Assembly (NCBI GenBank): GCA_963755695.1
Contig: CAVWLB010000010.1
Span: 1,736,001-1,800,000, forward strand
DNA length: 64,000 nt
Source: QHWT01 sp963755695
GTDB taxonomy: Bacteria > Acidobacteriota > Vicinamibacteria > Vicinamibacterales > 2-12-FULL-66-21
Direction: 5' to 3'
Both the position numbers and the translations under genes were made by a program. How positions within the stretch are numbered: position 1 is the stretch's first letter; each line of letters opens with the position of its first letter. Positions 27,961 through 37,612 of the stretch are shown here, piece by piece. The notes beneath the pieces are model-generated. The model did not search any database, was not told where the DNA came from, and worked only from the letters and a program-made list of their open reading frames with translations.

Positions 27961-29325
27961 ATGTCAACGATCGCGGATGCCCTTCGTGAAAAGCTAAGGA
28001 GCCGGCGAGCCCGCATCGGCGTCGTAGGGCTCGGTTATGTCGGATTGCCGCTTGCCGTCGAACTCGCCAAGGCCGGCTTCCATGCCACCGGAATCGACCT
28101 CGATCGCCGCAAGGTGCAGGCGATCAACGAAGGGCGTTCGTACATCCCCGACGTCTCGAACTCCGACGTAGCCGCGTTGCACACCGCGGGGCGTCTCGAT
28201 GCCTCCACCGATTTCTCGGTCGTTCGCGATCTCGACACGATCAACATTTGCGTGCCGACGCCGCTTCGCAAGACGAAGGACCCGGACATGTCCTATATCG
28301 TCTCGGCGGTGGAGGGCATTGCGAAGCACCTGCATCCCGGCATGCTCATCGTCCTGGAATCGACGACCTACCCGGGAACCACCGACGAAGTCGTGCAGCC
28401 GATGCTCGAGGCGACCGGCCTCAAGGCCGGCGTCGATTTCTTCCTCGCCTTCTCACCCGAGCGTGTCGACCCTGGCAACCCGACGTTCCAGACGCACAAC
28501 GTGCCAAAGGTGGTCGGCGGCCTCACTGCAACCTGTTCGCTGCTCGCGAAGGAGCTGTACGCTTCCGCGATCGAGACGATTGTCCCGGTCAGCTCCACAC
28601 GGGTCGCCGAGATGGTGAAGCTGCTCGAGAACACGTTTCGTGCGGTGAATATCGGACTGGTCAACGAGCTTGCGCTGATGTGCGATCGCATGAACATCGA
28701 CGTGTGGGAAGTGGTGGATGCCGCGAAGACGAAGCCGTTCGGCTTCATGGCCTTCTATCCGGGGCCAGGTCTCGGCGGCCACTGCATCCCGATCGATCCG
28801 TTTTATCTCTCCTGGAAGGCGAAGCAGACGGGATTCGATCCGCGGTTCATCGAGCTCGCCGGTCACATCAACGCCGCGATGCCGCATTACGTGGTCGAGA
28901 AGATCGGCGACGCGCTGAACACGCGGCGCAAGGCGGTCAACGGAGCGAACGTGCTCGTCGCCGGCGTCGCCTACAAACGCGATATCGACGACATGCGCGA
29001 GTCGCCGGCGCTCGACGTCATGGGACTGCTACACGCGAAGGGCGCGCAGGTGTCGTATGCCGATCCCTTCGTGCCGGAGGTGCAGGGACGCGAGTGGGCC
29101 GGTGGCTACGACATCAGGGCGGTCGAACTCACCCGGGGCTCGATCAGTCAATACGACTGCGTCGTCATCCTGACCGATCACAAGGTGTTCGATTACGATG
29201 CAATAGTGTCGCAGGCGGACCTCGTCGTCGACACACGAAACGCGATCAAGGGATCGCATCCGAACGTCTTCAGGCTCGGTGGCCCGCGCGGGACCGGTGT
29301 TCCGGAGAAGATCGGCGCGGTATAG
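27961..29325 (+). CDS. Nucleotide-sugar 6-dehydrogenase (WbpA-type)
   Basis: This 454-residue NAD-dependent dehydrogenase converts a UDP-HexNAc or UDP-hexose to the uronic acid. The N-terminal Rossmann motif is GVVGLGYVGLPLAVELAKAG (residues about 20-39); ESTTYPGTT and LLENTFRAVNIGLVNELA follow, and the catalytic Cys sits in GPGLGGHCIPIDPFYLSWKA. C-terminal NAD/UDP-binding elements include GVAYKRDIDDMRESPALDV. The HCIPIDPFYLSWKAK form is typical of the UDP-GlcNAc/UDP-ManNAc dehydrogenase branch rather than of Ugd, so an N-acetyl-hexosaminuronic acid product is favoured. With the AlgD-like gene at 47.6 kb it indicates a uronic-acid-rich polymer. Confidence 0.92.
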   Translation: MSTIADALREKLRSRRARIGVVGLGYVGLPLAVELAKAGFHATGIDLDRRKVQAINEGRSYIPDVSNSDVAALHTAGRLDASTDFSVVRDLDTINICVPTPLRKTKDPDMSYIVSAVEGIAKHLHPGMLIVLESTTYPGTTDEVVQPMLEATGLKAGVDFFLAFSPERVDPGNPTFQTHNVPKVVGGLTATCSLLAKELYASAIETIVPVSSTRVAEMVKLLENTFRAVNIGLVNELALMCDRMNIDVWEVVDAAKTKPFGFMAFYPGPGLGGHCIPIDPFYLSWKAKQTGFDPRFIELAGHINAAMPHYVVEKIGDALNTRRKAVNGANVLVAGVAYKRDIDDMRESPALDVMGLLHAKGAQVSYADPFVPEVQGREWAGGYDIRAVELTRGSISQYDCVVILTDHKVFDYDAIVSQADLVVDTRNAIKGSHPNVFRLGGPRGTGVPEKIGAV

Positions 29326-29409
29326 GAGCACAACCGAGGAGAGTCGGGATTGCCTTGATGGGTCATGATTTTGCAAGTCTGCCGAGCCTGCCGGCAGCGA
29401 CGGCTGAAT

Positions 29410-30536
29410 ATGGATGCGCTTTTCTGGTTATCGGTAACGGCTGTGCTTTACGTGTACGCGGGCTACCCGCTCCTGCTCGCCGCGTGGGCAAAGATCGTGA
29501 ATCGCCGGCCTTGCGCCAGGGATTTCGAGCCCGGACAATGGCCGTCCATCTCGATTATCGTCGCCGCGCGCAACGAAGCGCATCAGCTCGCAGCACGGGT
29601 CATCAACCTTCTTGAACAGGATTACCCCGGGCCTCGAGAGGTCATCGTCGTATCGGACGGCTCGGCCGATGAGCCGCGTGCCGCGCTCGCCGCTTATCTC
29701 AATCAGATTCAGCTCATCGAATTACCGCCGGGCGGGAAACCCGTCGCCTTGAACGCCGGCGTGCTCGCAGCCCAGGGAGACATTCTGGTGTTCGCGGACG
29801 CGCGCCAGCATTTCGCCGCCGGGGCAATCCAGGCGCTGGTGACGAACTTCGCGGATCCGCAGGTTGGAGGCGTCACCGGCGAACTCGTGCTCGATTGCGA
29901 AACGGGGACGGCGACCGACTCGTCAATTGGGGACGGCGTCGGGTTGTATTGGAAGTACAAAAGTGGCTGCGGCGCAACGAGAGCCGCGTGTGGTCCACGC
30001 TTGGAGCCACCGGGGCGATCTACGCGATCCGCCGCTCGGCGTGGCGGCCGCTCCCGGCGACGTCGCTCCTCGACGACGTGCTGGCGCCGATGCGGGCCGT
30101 GCTCAATGGCAGCCGGATTGTCTTCGAGGAACGCGCCGTCGCGTTCGATCGCGCCGCAGCGGATGCCGCTGCTGAATCGGTGCGGAAGACGCGCACGCTT
30201 GCGGGGAATTATCAGATTCTCGCGCACGAGCCGCGAATCCTCGTGCCCTTCGTCAACCCGGTTTGGATTCAGTACGTCTCGCACAAGATCGGACGCCTGC
30301 TCGTACCGTGGGCGCTCATCACGCTGCTGGCTTCGAGCGCTCTCCTGGCGACAGCGGCATGGTTCTACCTGATTGCACTGGTTGCGCAGCTGGCGTTCTA
30401 CGCCTTGGCCGCTGCAGGTGCATGGTTGACGGTGCGCGAACGCGGCTCACGAGTCGCATTTACGTTCGTGATGATGAATTACTCCGCGGTCGCCGGTCTC
30501 GCGGCGCTGCGCCGCGGACGTGAGGTCTGGCGGTGA
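29410..30536 (+). CDS. Membrane family 2 glycosyltransferase, frameshifted near 29960
   Basis: Adding one base in the A-run at 29959-29962 restores a 375-residue protein. An N-terminal membrane helix (FWLSVTAVLYVYAGYPLLLA) is followed by a GT2 domain (ISIIVAARNEAHQLAARVIN, VVSDGSAD, VFADARQ as the DXD equivalent), then SLLDDVLAPM and two C-terminal membrane helices. Such proteins are processive or lipid-linked-sugar transferases. The break directly follows a GTAC, and the run may simply have lost one A. Its stop overlaps the GTG of the polymerase gene. The start at 29410 opens the membrane helix; an upstream in-frame ATG at 29365 adds a Cys/Arg-rich extension and is less likely. Confidence 0.82.
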
Positions 30537-32062
30537 ACGAGCGGTTCGCCTTCACCCCCCGTCCGTCTGCCGCCTCGGGGCGGCAAGATCCCTCGCCGGG
30601 TTCGGGATCGGCCCCGGAGTCCGGCGCGGGCGAGGGTCGCACCGACTCGGACCGCGTCGGTCCGGCAGGACCCTCGACGCCACCGCCGAACAGTGAGGCG
30701 CACACTCGTGCCAGGGCGCGGAGGGAGCCGAAGGACTGGGCATTTTTCTTTTTCCTCGCATTCACCGCAGTTGTGTTCTTCCGCCCTCAGGACCAGATTC
30801 CTGGACTGCACCTGCTGCATCTCGCCGAACTCTCCGCGATCGGCGGTCTCACGGCGCTCATCTTCGGGCGACTATCGCGCAACCTGCCGGTGACTCGGAT
30901 TACCCCGGAGCTCGTGGCCGTCTTTGCGCTCGGATTACTGATGATCGGGCTCGCGCCGTTCTCGATCTGGTTCATGGGCTCGATTGCGGTCTTCCAGGAC
31001 CTGTACTCCAAGGACATGTTGATCTTCCTGTTGATGGTCAACGTGCTGACGTCGCCGAAACGAATCGAGACTCTGACCTGGCTGCTGGTTCTCTCATCGG
31101 GCTACATCGGATTCCTCGCGGTGGTCGACTATGTGCGCGGCGCGCATCTCGTTGGAAACGGCCGCGTGGCCGGCGCCGTTAACGGGATCTTCGGCAATCC
31201 CAACGATCTGGCCACGAACATGGTGGCGGTGCTGCCGCTCGCGTTGTTCATCGCAACCCGGCCCGGCAGCCTGGCGCGTCGCCTGTTCGGGCTGCTGGCA
31301 GCGCTGGTCATGGTCGGCGCGACCGTCGCGAGCGGCTCCCGGGCCGGTGCCCTTGGACTCGTCGCGATGGCGATAGTTCTCGTGTCATTCGCGATCCGCA
31401 CGCGTCCGCAGCTGGTCTTCGGGAGTGCCCTCGCGGTGATGCTCGCCCTGCCACTCGCACCTTCCAGCTATTGGGATCGGATCGCCAGCATCACCGACCC
31501 GAGCAAGGACGAGACCGGTTCACGGGAGGCACGCAAACAATTATTCCGGGAATCGACGGCCGCGTTCCTCGAAAATCCTCTGACCGGCGTTGGTGCAGGG
31601 CAGTTCAAGAACTGGAACCCCGAGGGCCGGCTCCAACCCTGGCATGAGAGCCACGATCTGTTTCTGCAGGTCGCGGCGGAACTCGGAATTGGCGGTCTGG
31701 TCATCTTCCTCTTTCTGATTGCGCGCGGGGGACTCTCGGTGCTGGCCACCCGCAAGCAGCTGCGCCGCGCCCGTTACGCCTCGTCGCCGCGGCGGAAGCG
31801 CACGCCGCCGCAAGGCCGGCCGGTGCCGACGCTCGATCGAGGCGAAATCGAGTGGTTCGATGCGCATTCGGCCGCTATGGCCGCATCGCTGGCGGGCTGG
31901 TTAGTGTGCGCCCTCTTCGCATCAGTGGCCTACAACTGGACGTTCTACTACCTCCTCGCATTGGCGGTCTCACCCCGCGATGCCATCCTCGCCCGTATGA
32001 CGACTGAGCGGCCGTCACGACAACGGCTGCTTCAGCCGCGCTTCGAGGCTGTACAAGCATGA
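30533..32062 (+). CDS. O-antigen ligase/polymerase-like membrane protein (Wzy/WaaL type)
   Basis: A GTG at 30533 overlaps the previous stop (GTGA) and opens a 509-residue protein. Residues 1-65 are Pro/Ser/Arg-rich and probably disordered. About ten membrane helices follow. The Wzy_C domain is recognisable from GNPNDLATNMVAVLPLALFI, a periplasmic loop, and NPLTGVGAGQFKNWNPEGRL with WHESHDLFLQVAAELGI, the conserved His-containing segment. It most likely polymerises lipid-linked repeat units or ligates the finished chain. It is the only candidate polymerase in the window; no Wzx-type flippase was found beside it. Confidence 0.86.
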   Translation: MNERFAFTPRPSAASGRQDPSPGSGSAPESGAGEGRTDSDRVGPAGPSTPPPNSEAHTRARARREPKDWAFFFFLAFTAVVFFRPQDQIPGLHLLHLAELSAIGGLTALIFGRLSRNLPVTRITPELVAVFALGLLMIGLAPFSIWFMGSIAVFQDLYSKDMLIFLLMVNVLTSPKRIETLTWLLVLSSGYIGFLAVVDYVRGAHLVGNGRVAGAVNGIFGNPNDLATNMVAVLPLALFIATRPGSLARRLFGLLAALVMVGATVASGSRAGALGLVAMAIVLVSFAIRTRPQLVFGSALAVMLALPLAPSSYWDRIASITDPSKDETGSREARKQLFRESTAAFLENPLTGVGAGQFKNWNPEGRLQPWHESHDLFLQVAAELGIGGLVIFLFLIARGGLSVLATRKQLRRARYASSPRRKRTPPQGRPVPTLDRGEIEWFDAHSAAMAASLAGWLVCALFASVAYNWTFYYLLALAVSPRDAILARMTTERPSRQRLLQPRFEAVQA

Positions 32063-33306
32063 GCGCGGGAATCCTGCGTCGCGGCGTCAACGCGGCGCGC
32101 GCCCTCGACACCAGAATTGCTCGTCGCAGCGGTCAACGACGGGTGCTCGTCGACGCGCGACAACCCGTCAACTTCACCATGGTCGCGCCGGTTTACCGCG
32201 TCATGCGCGCCGACCCGCGGCTGGAATTCTGGTTCACCGCAAGCGAGGAACCCGCGCAGCTCGCGCAGATCTATCGTGAGGCGGAGGGAGTGCGGCTGGT
32301 ACACCCCGGCCGCGCCGCGTTGATGAAATTCGACGCATATGTCGCGTCCGATTTCATGTGGGCATCGCTCCCCCGCGGGACGTGCCGCATCCAGGTGTTT
32401 CACGGCGTGGCGGGAAAATACGGATTCGATGCACCGGATCGCTCGATGCGGGACTGGGACCGGCTGTTCTTCGTCAACCAGCGCCGGCTTGGGAACTTCA
32501 TCGCGAGCGGCGCGATCGATCCAGACAGCTCCGCGATCCGCCTCGTCGGCATGCCGAAAACGGATTGCCTCGTCGATGGATCGATTCAACGCGACGCGGT
32601 GCTCGAGTCCCTCGCGCTCGACTCCTCGCGGCCGACGGTGCTCTACGCGCCGACGTGGTCGCCGGCGTCATCGCTTAATGCCTTGGGGGTGGACCTCGTT
32701 CGCGGTCTGCTGGATCGACCGATCAACCTGATCGTGAAGTTGCACGATCGATCGCTCGACCAGCGCGCGTTTTATTCCGGCGGAATCGACTGGCCCGGGA
32801 CCCTGCGTCCCATTCTGTGCGGCCGGCAGGGTGTGATCGCGCCACGGCACGATGTTTCGCCATACCTCATCGCCGCCGACCTGATGATCACCGATCACAG
32901 CTCCGCCGGATTCGAATTCCTGCTGTGCAATCGGCCGATCGTCCGAATTCATCGACCCGAGTTGCTGACGGCGGCCCAGGTGCACCCGGATTATGCAGCG
33001 CTGCTCGCGTCGGTATCCGAATCGGTGACGACGGTGGGCGAGGCGCTCGCCGCGGTGGACCGTGGCCTTGCGAATCCCAGTATGCGCAGCGACGAACGAC
33101 GCGCCGTAGCCGCCGATTTGTTCTACCGGCCAGGCGGAGCCACCGGGCGGACGATCCAGGTACTTGTACGAGGCGTTGTCGCTTTCGCCCATTGCAGCGC
33201 TCGCGTCGAGGCAGGAGGCGGAGTCCCAACCCTCAGCGTGACCGCGCCGCTGTACATGGACCGCCGGCGGGACCAGCCGGCGCGGCCCACAACCGAGCTG
33301 CCATGA
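32059..33306 (+). CDS. CDP-glycerol glycerophosphotransferase-like protein (TagB/TagF family)
   Basis: The 415-residue protein starts with an ATG overlapping the previous stop (ATGA). Family motifs are ASDFMWASLPRGTCRIQVFH, with FHGVAGKYGFD, then VLYAPTWSPASS and the substrate-binding ADLMITDHSSAGFEFLLCNR. Characterised relatives transfer glycerol phosphate or ribitol phosphate in teichoic acid synthesis; in Gram-negative bacteria related enzymes decorate capsules. Its presence with a LicC-like cytidylyltransferase suggests phospho-substituted polymer. The C-terminal 60 residues have no family similarity. Donor identity is inference. Confidence 0.82.
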   Translation: MSAGILRRGVNAARALDTRIARRSGQRRVLVDARQPVNFTMVAPVYRVMRADPRLEFWFTASEEPAQLAQIYREAEGVRLVHPGRAALMKFDAYVASDFMWASLPRGTCRIQVFHGVAGKYGFDAPDRSMRDWDRLFFVNQRRLGNFIASGAIDPDSSAIRLVGMPKTDCLVDGSIQRDAVLESLALDSSRPTVLYAPTWSPASSLNALGVDLVRGLLDRPINLIVKLHDRSLDQRAFYSGGIDWPGTLRPILCGRQGVIAPRHDVSPYLIAADLMITDHSSAGFEFLLCNRPIVRIHRPELLTAAQVHPDYAALLASVSESVTTVGEALAAVDRGLANPSMRSDERRAVAADLFYRPGGATGRTIQVLVRGVVAFAHCSARVEAGGGVPTLSVTAPLYMDRRRDQPARPTTELP

Positions 33307-34346
33307 AGTTCACGATCGTCATCGCGACCTACAACCGTGCCTCCGAGCTCGGCAGCACACTCGCCAGTCTCGCCGGATTGCGCCCGGGAGCTGGCGACTG
33401 GGAAGTCATCGTCGTCGACAACAATTCACCGGACGAAACTCGTAGCGTCGTCGCATCCGCGGCCCTCGGGTTTCCGGCACCACTCCGCTACGTCTTCGAA
33501 CGCGAACAAGGGCGCAGCCCCGCGCTGAACGCCGGTATCCGGCTCGCTCGAGGCGAGATCATTCTCACCACCGACGACGACGTGCGGGTGGAACCCGATT
33601 GGCTGGATCGTGCGGGCGAGGGCCTCGAGCGCTTGCGCTGCGAGTATGTCGGCGGACGCGTGACCCCAATTTGGGGCGCGCCGCGCCCGGCATGGCTGAC
33701 GAACCACGGCGGACAGCAGTGGGCGGTAATCGCACTGCTCGACTACGGTCCTGACCCAATCGAGTTCGGCAGTCACGTACCGCTCGGCGTGAACATGGCG
33801 TTCCGGCGCGAGGCCTTTACGCGTGCGGGCTTCTTCGACCCGCACACCGGCCGGAAGGCCGGGACGCTGCTCGGACAAGAAGTGCGCGAATGGTGCATTC
33901 GTGCACGCAGCGTGGGACTGCGCGGGTACTACGTGCCGGAGATGATCGTGCACCACATCATTCCGGAAAGCCGGCTGAACAAGAGGTACTTCCGTCGCTG
34001 GTTCTACTGGCGAGGCATCAGCCGGGCACAGCTGTACGAACGATGGGGGTTCGACCTCCAGGCACCCGAAGAAAAGGCCCCTGATCCGTCGCAAGTACCG
34101 CACATCCTGGGCGTGCCGCGATATCTCTACCGCAAAGCCCTCGTCACTGTTGGACGCTGGGCGAAGGCTGCAGTGCGGGGCGATGCCGCGGCCGCGTTCG
34201 AAAAGGAATTGTGGCTCTGGTTCTTTGGCGGCATCGTCGTGGAGAGGTTGAAGGAGCGGCGGATCCAGCGCACGGTCGCCTCGCGTCCGCAGCCAGGATC
34301 CACGATCTCAGCCAGCGACGGTCAGGAGACCGCCCACAGCGCGTGA
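33303..34346 (+). CDS. Family 2 glycosyltransferase
   Basis: The ATG at 33303 overlaps the previous stop (ATGA), giving 347 residues. The GT-A core has FTIVIATYNRASELGSTLAS, VIVVDNNSPDETRS, a nucleotide/metal site in ILTTDDDVRVEPDWL, and a conserved acceptor loop GVNMAFRREAF with EVREWCIRAR. The extended C-terminal part (SRLNKRYFRRWFYWRGISRA) is shared with the next gene, showing that the two are paralogues. There is no membrane segment apart from a short hydrophobic LWLWFFGGIVV patch. Donor and linkage are unknown. Confidence 0.9.
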   Translation: MKFTIVIATYNRASELGSTLASLAGLRPGAGDWEVIVVDNNSPDETRSVVASAALGFPAPLRYVFEREQGRSPALNAGIRLARGEIILTTDDDVRVEPDWLDRAGEGLERLRCEYVGGRVTPIWGAPRPAWLTNHGGQQWAVIALLDYGPDPIEFGSHVPLGVNMAFRREAFTRAGFFDPHTGRKAGTLLGQEVREWCIRARSVGLRGYYVPEMIVHHIIPESRLNKRYFRRWFYWRGISRAQLYERWGFDLQAPEEKAPDPSQVPHILGVPRYLYRKALVTVGRWAKAAVRGDAAAAFEKELWLWFFGGIVVERLKERRIQRTVASRPQPGSTISASDGQETAHSA

Positions 34347-34448
34347 TTTGCGTCTTGTCGATCTTGCAATGAGCATGCGCTCACCATCCCTGCGCCGGTC
34401 CGCGAATCGAAACGTTTACGCGGGGGATAACGCTCTCCCTGGAATGCG

Positions 34449-35507
34449 ATGACCACGATCCGCAGCTGGGTACCTTCGATGGAGGTTCCGCCCCTTCCGG
34501 CATCCGCACCGCGGTGCGACGTGACGGTCCTCGTGTGCACCTTCAATCGCTCGTCGGATTTGTCAGCGACGCTTGATAGCGTGCGGTGCCTCGAGCTCGA
34601 ACCACCGCTGACCTGGGAGGTGATTGTCGTCGATAACCATTCGACTGATGACACCCAAGCGATCGTGGCGCGGCATCGAGAGCTGTTCCCAGCTTCGCTC
34701 AAATATGTGTTCGAGCCGCTCCAGGGTAAATCCAACGCACTCAATACCGGACTTCGGGCGGCGTGCGGTCGGGTCATCGCGTTCACCGACGACGACGTGA
34801 GGGTCCCATCGGACTGGCTGATGAAGTCGATCGCTCCGCTGCTCCGCGATCCAGATCTCGCTTACACGGGCGGACCGGTGCGGCCAATCTGGGACGGCAG
34901 CAAGCCCTCCTGGCTCGATGAACGCGGACGCATGGGGGGCACAATTGCGGTGAAAGATCATGGCCCGGCGCCGTTCATCTTTGAAGAGCAACAGAGGACT
35001 GCGCTGGGCGTGAACATGACCGTCCGGCGCGAGCTGATCGAACGGATCGGCGGTTTCCATCCTGACCTGGGCCGAAACCGGCATTCCCTGCTCGGACAGG
35101 AGCAGGCTGACTTCTTTTACCGCACGCGGCACGCCGGCGCACGCGGCCTGTATGTGCCCGATGCGATTGTCGATCACCGGGTGCCCGCATCACGCCTCAA
35201 CCGGCGCTACTTCCGCCGATGGTGGTACTGGAAGGGTTTGTCACACGCTCGGGTGCACGCGCTGCATGGTGAGACCGAGTTGGGACTCAATCTACGCACG
35301 ACGCCACATATCTACGGCGTACCTCGTTACGTGATTCGAATGTTCGCGCGACATCTGGGCGGATGGCTCGGCGCCCTGCTGCGCGGCCGGAGGGCCGAGA
35401 GCGCCGAACACTTCTGCATGATGGCCTACGTTCTTGGCTACATGAGCGAGGCGCGGCGACACCGACCCAGGCGGGCGGCACTGTCCGCCAGCATCACGGC
35501 ACCCTAG
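34449..35507 (+). CDS. Family 2 glycosyltransferase, paralogue of the preceding one
   Basis: The 352-residue protein repeats the architecture of its neighbour: VTVLVCTFNRSSDLSATLDS, VIVVDNHSTDDTQ, the DXD-like FTDDDVRVPSDW, LGVNMTVRRELIERIGGF, the SRLNRRYFRRWWYWKGLSHA element and HIYGVPRYVIR. It is separated from the paralogue by 102 bp that contain no gene. The pair probably adds two residues of the repeat unit. It ends at a strong bidirectional terminator shared with the convergent nuclease-like gene. Confidence 0.9.
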   Translation: MTTIRSWVPSMEVPPLPASAPRCDVTVLVCTFNRSSDLSATLDSVRCLELEPPLTWEVIVVDNHSTDDTQAIVARHRELFPASLKYVFEPLQGKSNALNTGLRAACGRVIAFTDDDVRVPSDWLMKSIAPLLRDPDLAYTGGPVRPIWDGSKPSWLDERGRMGGTIAVKDHGPAPFIFEEQQRTALGVNMTVRRELIERIGGFHPDLGRNRHSLLGQEQADFFYRTRHAGARGLYVPDAIVDHRVPASRLNRRYFRRWWYWKGLSHARVHALHGETELGLNLRTTPHIYGVPRYVIRMFARHLGGWLGALLRGRRAESAEHFCMMAYVLGYMSEARRHRPRRAALSASITAP

Positions 35508-35562
35508 TGAGGTAGAGAACACACGCGAAACCCGGAACCAGGCCTCGCGTGCGTCCTCTGAT

Positions 35563-35597
35563 AGGCAGGGAATCACGCGTCCTGCGTGATCGTCTGC
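35563..35597. terminator. Bidirectional terminator between convergent genes
   Basis: GGCAG (35563-35567) and CTGCC (35593-35597) flank a perfect inner stem ATCACGC (35572-35578) / GCGTGAT (35584-35590) with a 5-nt loop and a 3x3 internal loop. It lies between the ends of a plus-strand glycosyltransferase and a minus-strand nuclease-like gene. Confidence 0.65.
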
Positions 35598-35607
35598 CTC
35601 GGGCTGC

Positions 35608-37020
35608 TTACTTGACCGTGAAGGTCGCCATGACGGGCCGGTGATCGGATGGCATCACGCCACCACTGCGCGTGTCGAAGACCTGGACTTTCCTGAGCAC
35701 CAGCGCACTCGCGCCATGCGAATAGTAGATGTAATCGATGCGCGTGTTCCGCGTGTTCCCATCCGGATTACCGGCATACGACACATCGAGGTTCTTCTTC
35801 ACCGCCTGTGCCCACGAGTCATAGTAGGTGGTGACCATCTTCGCGTTCTCCGAAGTCTGCGGCCACGCGTTGAAGTCACCGGCGATGATCCGCTGTTCGG
35901 CAATACCGGATGCCCAGCTCTTGAGCTGCCCGATCTGACTGAGCCGGCGCGATGTCGAATCGGCGTCGAGGTGCGTCGAAATCATGTGAATCGCGCGCCC
36001 ATTGACGTGGAAGGTTATTTCCGCGGCAGAGCGGTCATAACTCATGTGATAAGCGGCCTTGCTGTCCAGCGGGAATCGGGACATGACCAGGTTGCCATTG
36101 CCGTGGGTGGCGCCGTTGGCGGTCACGAACTTGTAATACCAGGTCCGCCCGGTCTTCGCCTTGAGCATCGAGGCGAAGCGGGCTGGCTGGTCCTCGTTCC
36201 CATACCCGGTGAAGTACTCAATCTCGTTCAGTGAAATCACGTCCGGCTTGAACTTGGCGATCCACGTCGCCAGGCGGTTGGGATCGTACTTTCCGTCCGT
36301 GCCGACGCCGCCATGGTGTGTGTTCCAGTGCAGGACTCTCAGGGTGGTACCGGTTGTCGTTGGCGACGAAGGGGCGGGATCCGGCGACGTGGTGCTCGTG
36401 CCAATCGTGATAATCAGGGCGGGGCGAAGCGCGGTGTTAGGGTCGTTGTTCGAGTAATACTGCTTCAGCGAACCCTTGCTGTCGGCACCCAGGTCTCCGA
36501 CCAGGAAGCGCGCGAATCGCGATCCGTAGGCGCCATTGACGACCTTCTGGACCTGCGCGGTGACGTTGAACCTGACCTGCGACCTCGGCGTGGCCGTCAC
36601 CGATGCCGAGGAACAACTACCGTCCACGACATCGACGCCGGGGTTCTGCCACGCCGACCCAGTCCTGCGCAGCTTCCAGGTGACACTCCATTCGTCGAAC
36701 GAGACGGGAATCGAGCATGCGCCCAGGCGGCGGGATTCAGAGTTGCCACCCTTGACGGTCAACACCAGCGTCGCTGACGCAATGTGCGCGTTGGCCGGCA
36801 CCCTCGCGTCGGTGTCGAACATCATCGCGGCGCGCCGAAGATACGTCCGATCGCTGTTGCTGGCGCGTGTGACGAGAATGGGATCGTCGCCGAAGTTCTT
36901 TGAAGCGTAACTCCCGCCGCGGACGGTGGCGTCCTTCGCGGAGCGGATCGTAACGGTTTGCGCGTGGACCGCGGGCGCCACGGCCAGAATGGCTGCAAGA
37001 GCGAATGCAGCATGTCGCAT
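35608..37020 (-). CDS. Secreted endonuclease/exonuclease/phosphatase-family protein with DNRLRE domain
   Basis: The ATG at 37020 follows a strong GGAGGT Shine-Dalgarno; the product is 470 residues. A Sec signal (FALAAILAVAPAVHAQ) is followed by a DNRLRE/CBM96-like domain (residues about 20-210; SAKDATVRGGSYASKNFGDD, SYLRR-type segment TYLRRAAMMFD). The C-terminal EEP domain has LRVLHWNTHHGG, VISLNEIEYF (metal Glu), IAGDFNAWP and the closing SDHRPVMATF, so catalytic residues look intact. Substrates of secreted EEP proteins include extracellular DNA and phosphate esters of glycans or lipids. It is the only minus-strand gene inside the polysaccharide locus. Confidence 0.88.
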   Translation of the reverse strand: MRHAAFALAAILAVAPAVHAQTVTIRSAKDATVRGGSYASKNFGDDPILVTRASNSDRTYLRRAAMMFDTDARVPANAHIASATLVLTVKGGNSESRRLGACSIPVSFDEWSVTWKLRRTGSAWQNPGVDVVDGSCSSASVTATPRSQVRFNVTAQVQKVVNGAYGSRFARFLVGDLGADSKGSLKQYYSNNDPNTALRPALIITIGTSTTSPDPAPSSPTTTGTTLRVLHWNTHHGGVGTDGKYDPNRLATWIAKFKPDVISLNEIEYFTGYGNEDQPARFASMLKAKTGRTWYYKFVTANGATHGNGNLVMSRFPLDSKAAYHMSYDRSAAEITFHVNGRAIHMISTHLDADSTSRRLSQIGQLKSWASGIAEQRIIAGDFNAWPQTSENAKMVTTYYDSWAQAVKKNLDVSYAGNPDGNTRNTRIDYIYYSHGASALVLRKVQVFDTRSGGVMPSDHRPVMATFTVK

Positions 37021-37612
37021 TTCGGAAACCTCCGAGAGCGGGCGTGCAGGGTGCAGCCCGTAGGTGCACCGCAACCGCTGAACGCGCGCCGACTGAACCA
37101 ACGATGAGCGCACGTCACCGCGGTGACGAGGGTCTGTTCTCGTTTCCACCCGGGTTCGTCGCCAGACACACAGACCCACACCGGCCCGTTCCTGCGGTGA
37201 ACAGGCAACGCCTCAGCTTGGTGCCCGTTGAGCCACCAACGTCAGCGCAAGAAGTTTGGGTTGAAGTGACGGAGCTGTTCGCGCCGCCGGCCCGACAACA
37301 GCAAGGATCCGACCAACGGCAAAAACGGCTGAATTTCAGGGACTATGGCTCAACGACGCGTTTTGAGACTCAGCGTCGAGTGGTGGTTGCAACACGGCCG
37401 TTTGGAGGATTTACATCCGCCGTTTGCAAATAGCCCATTTCCTAGAGGTGTAAGCAAATACCGCTCAGTCCTCAGCCGCGACACATGCGTGACCGTTGCT
37501 CTTCCATGGAGCTCAGCCGCAGGAGTATCTGCACTGATATCAGACAGTTCTCGGACGGCGCACCATTTGCAGAGCTCGTTCAGTGCCATCAGCTCGTTCA
37601 GTCGCCTTCAGC
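37021..37612. other. Long divergent intergenic region
   Basis: This 592-bp gap separates the nuclease-like gene from the next glycosyltransferase and has lower coding character and lower G+C than its surroundings. No gene is supported. It contains a 10-bp palindrome CTGATATCAG near 37534-37543 and a 12-bp direct repeat AGCTCGTTCAGT at 37573-37584 and 37591-37602 (18-bp period) just before the glycosyltransferase start. Promoters for both genes must be here, but no clear consensus was identified. Confidence 0.6.

Noticed and set aside
28248..29615. A long alternative plus-strand frame inside the nucleotide-sugar dehydrogenase
   Set aside because: The dehydrogenase frame contains every family motif; the alternative is Arg-rich shadow sequence running into the next gene.
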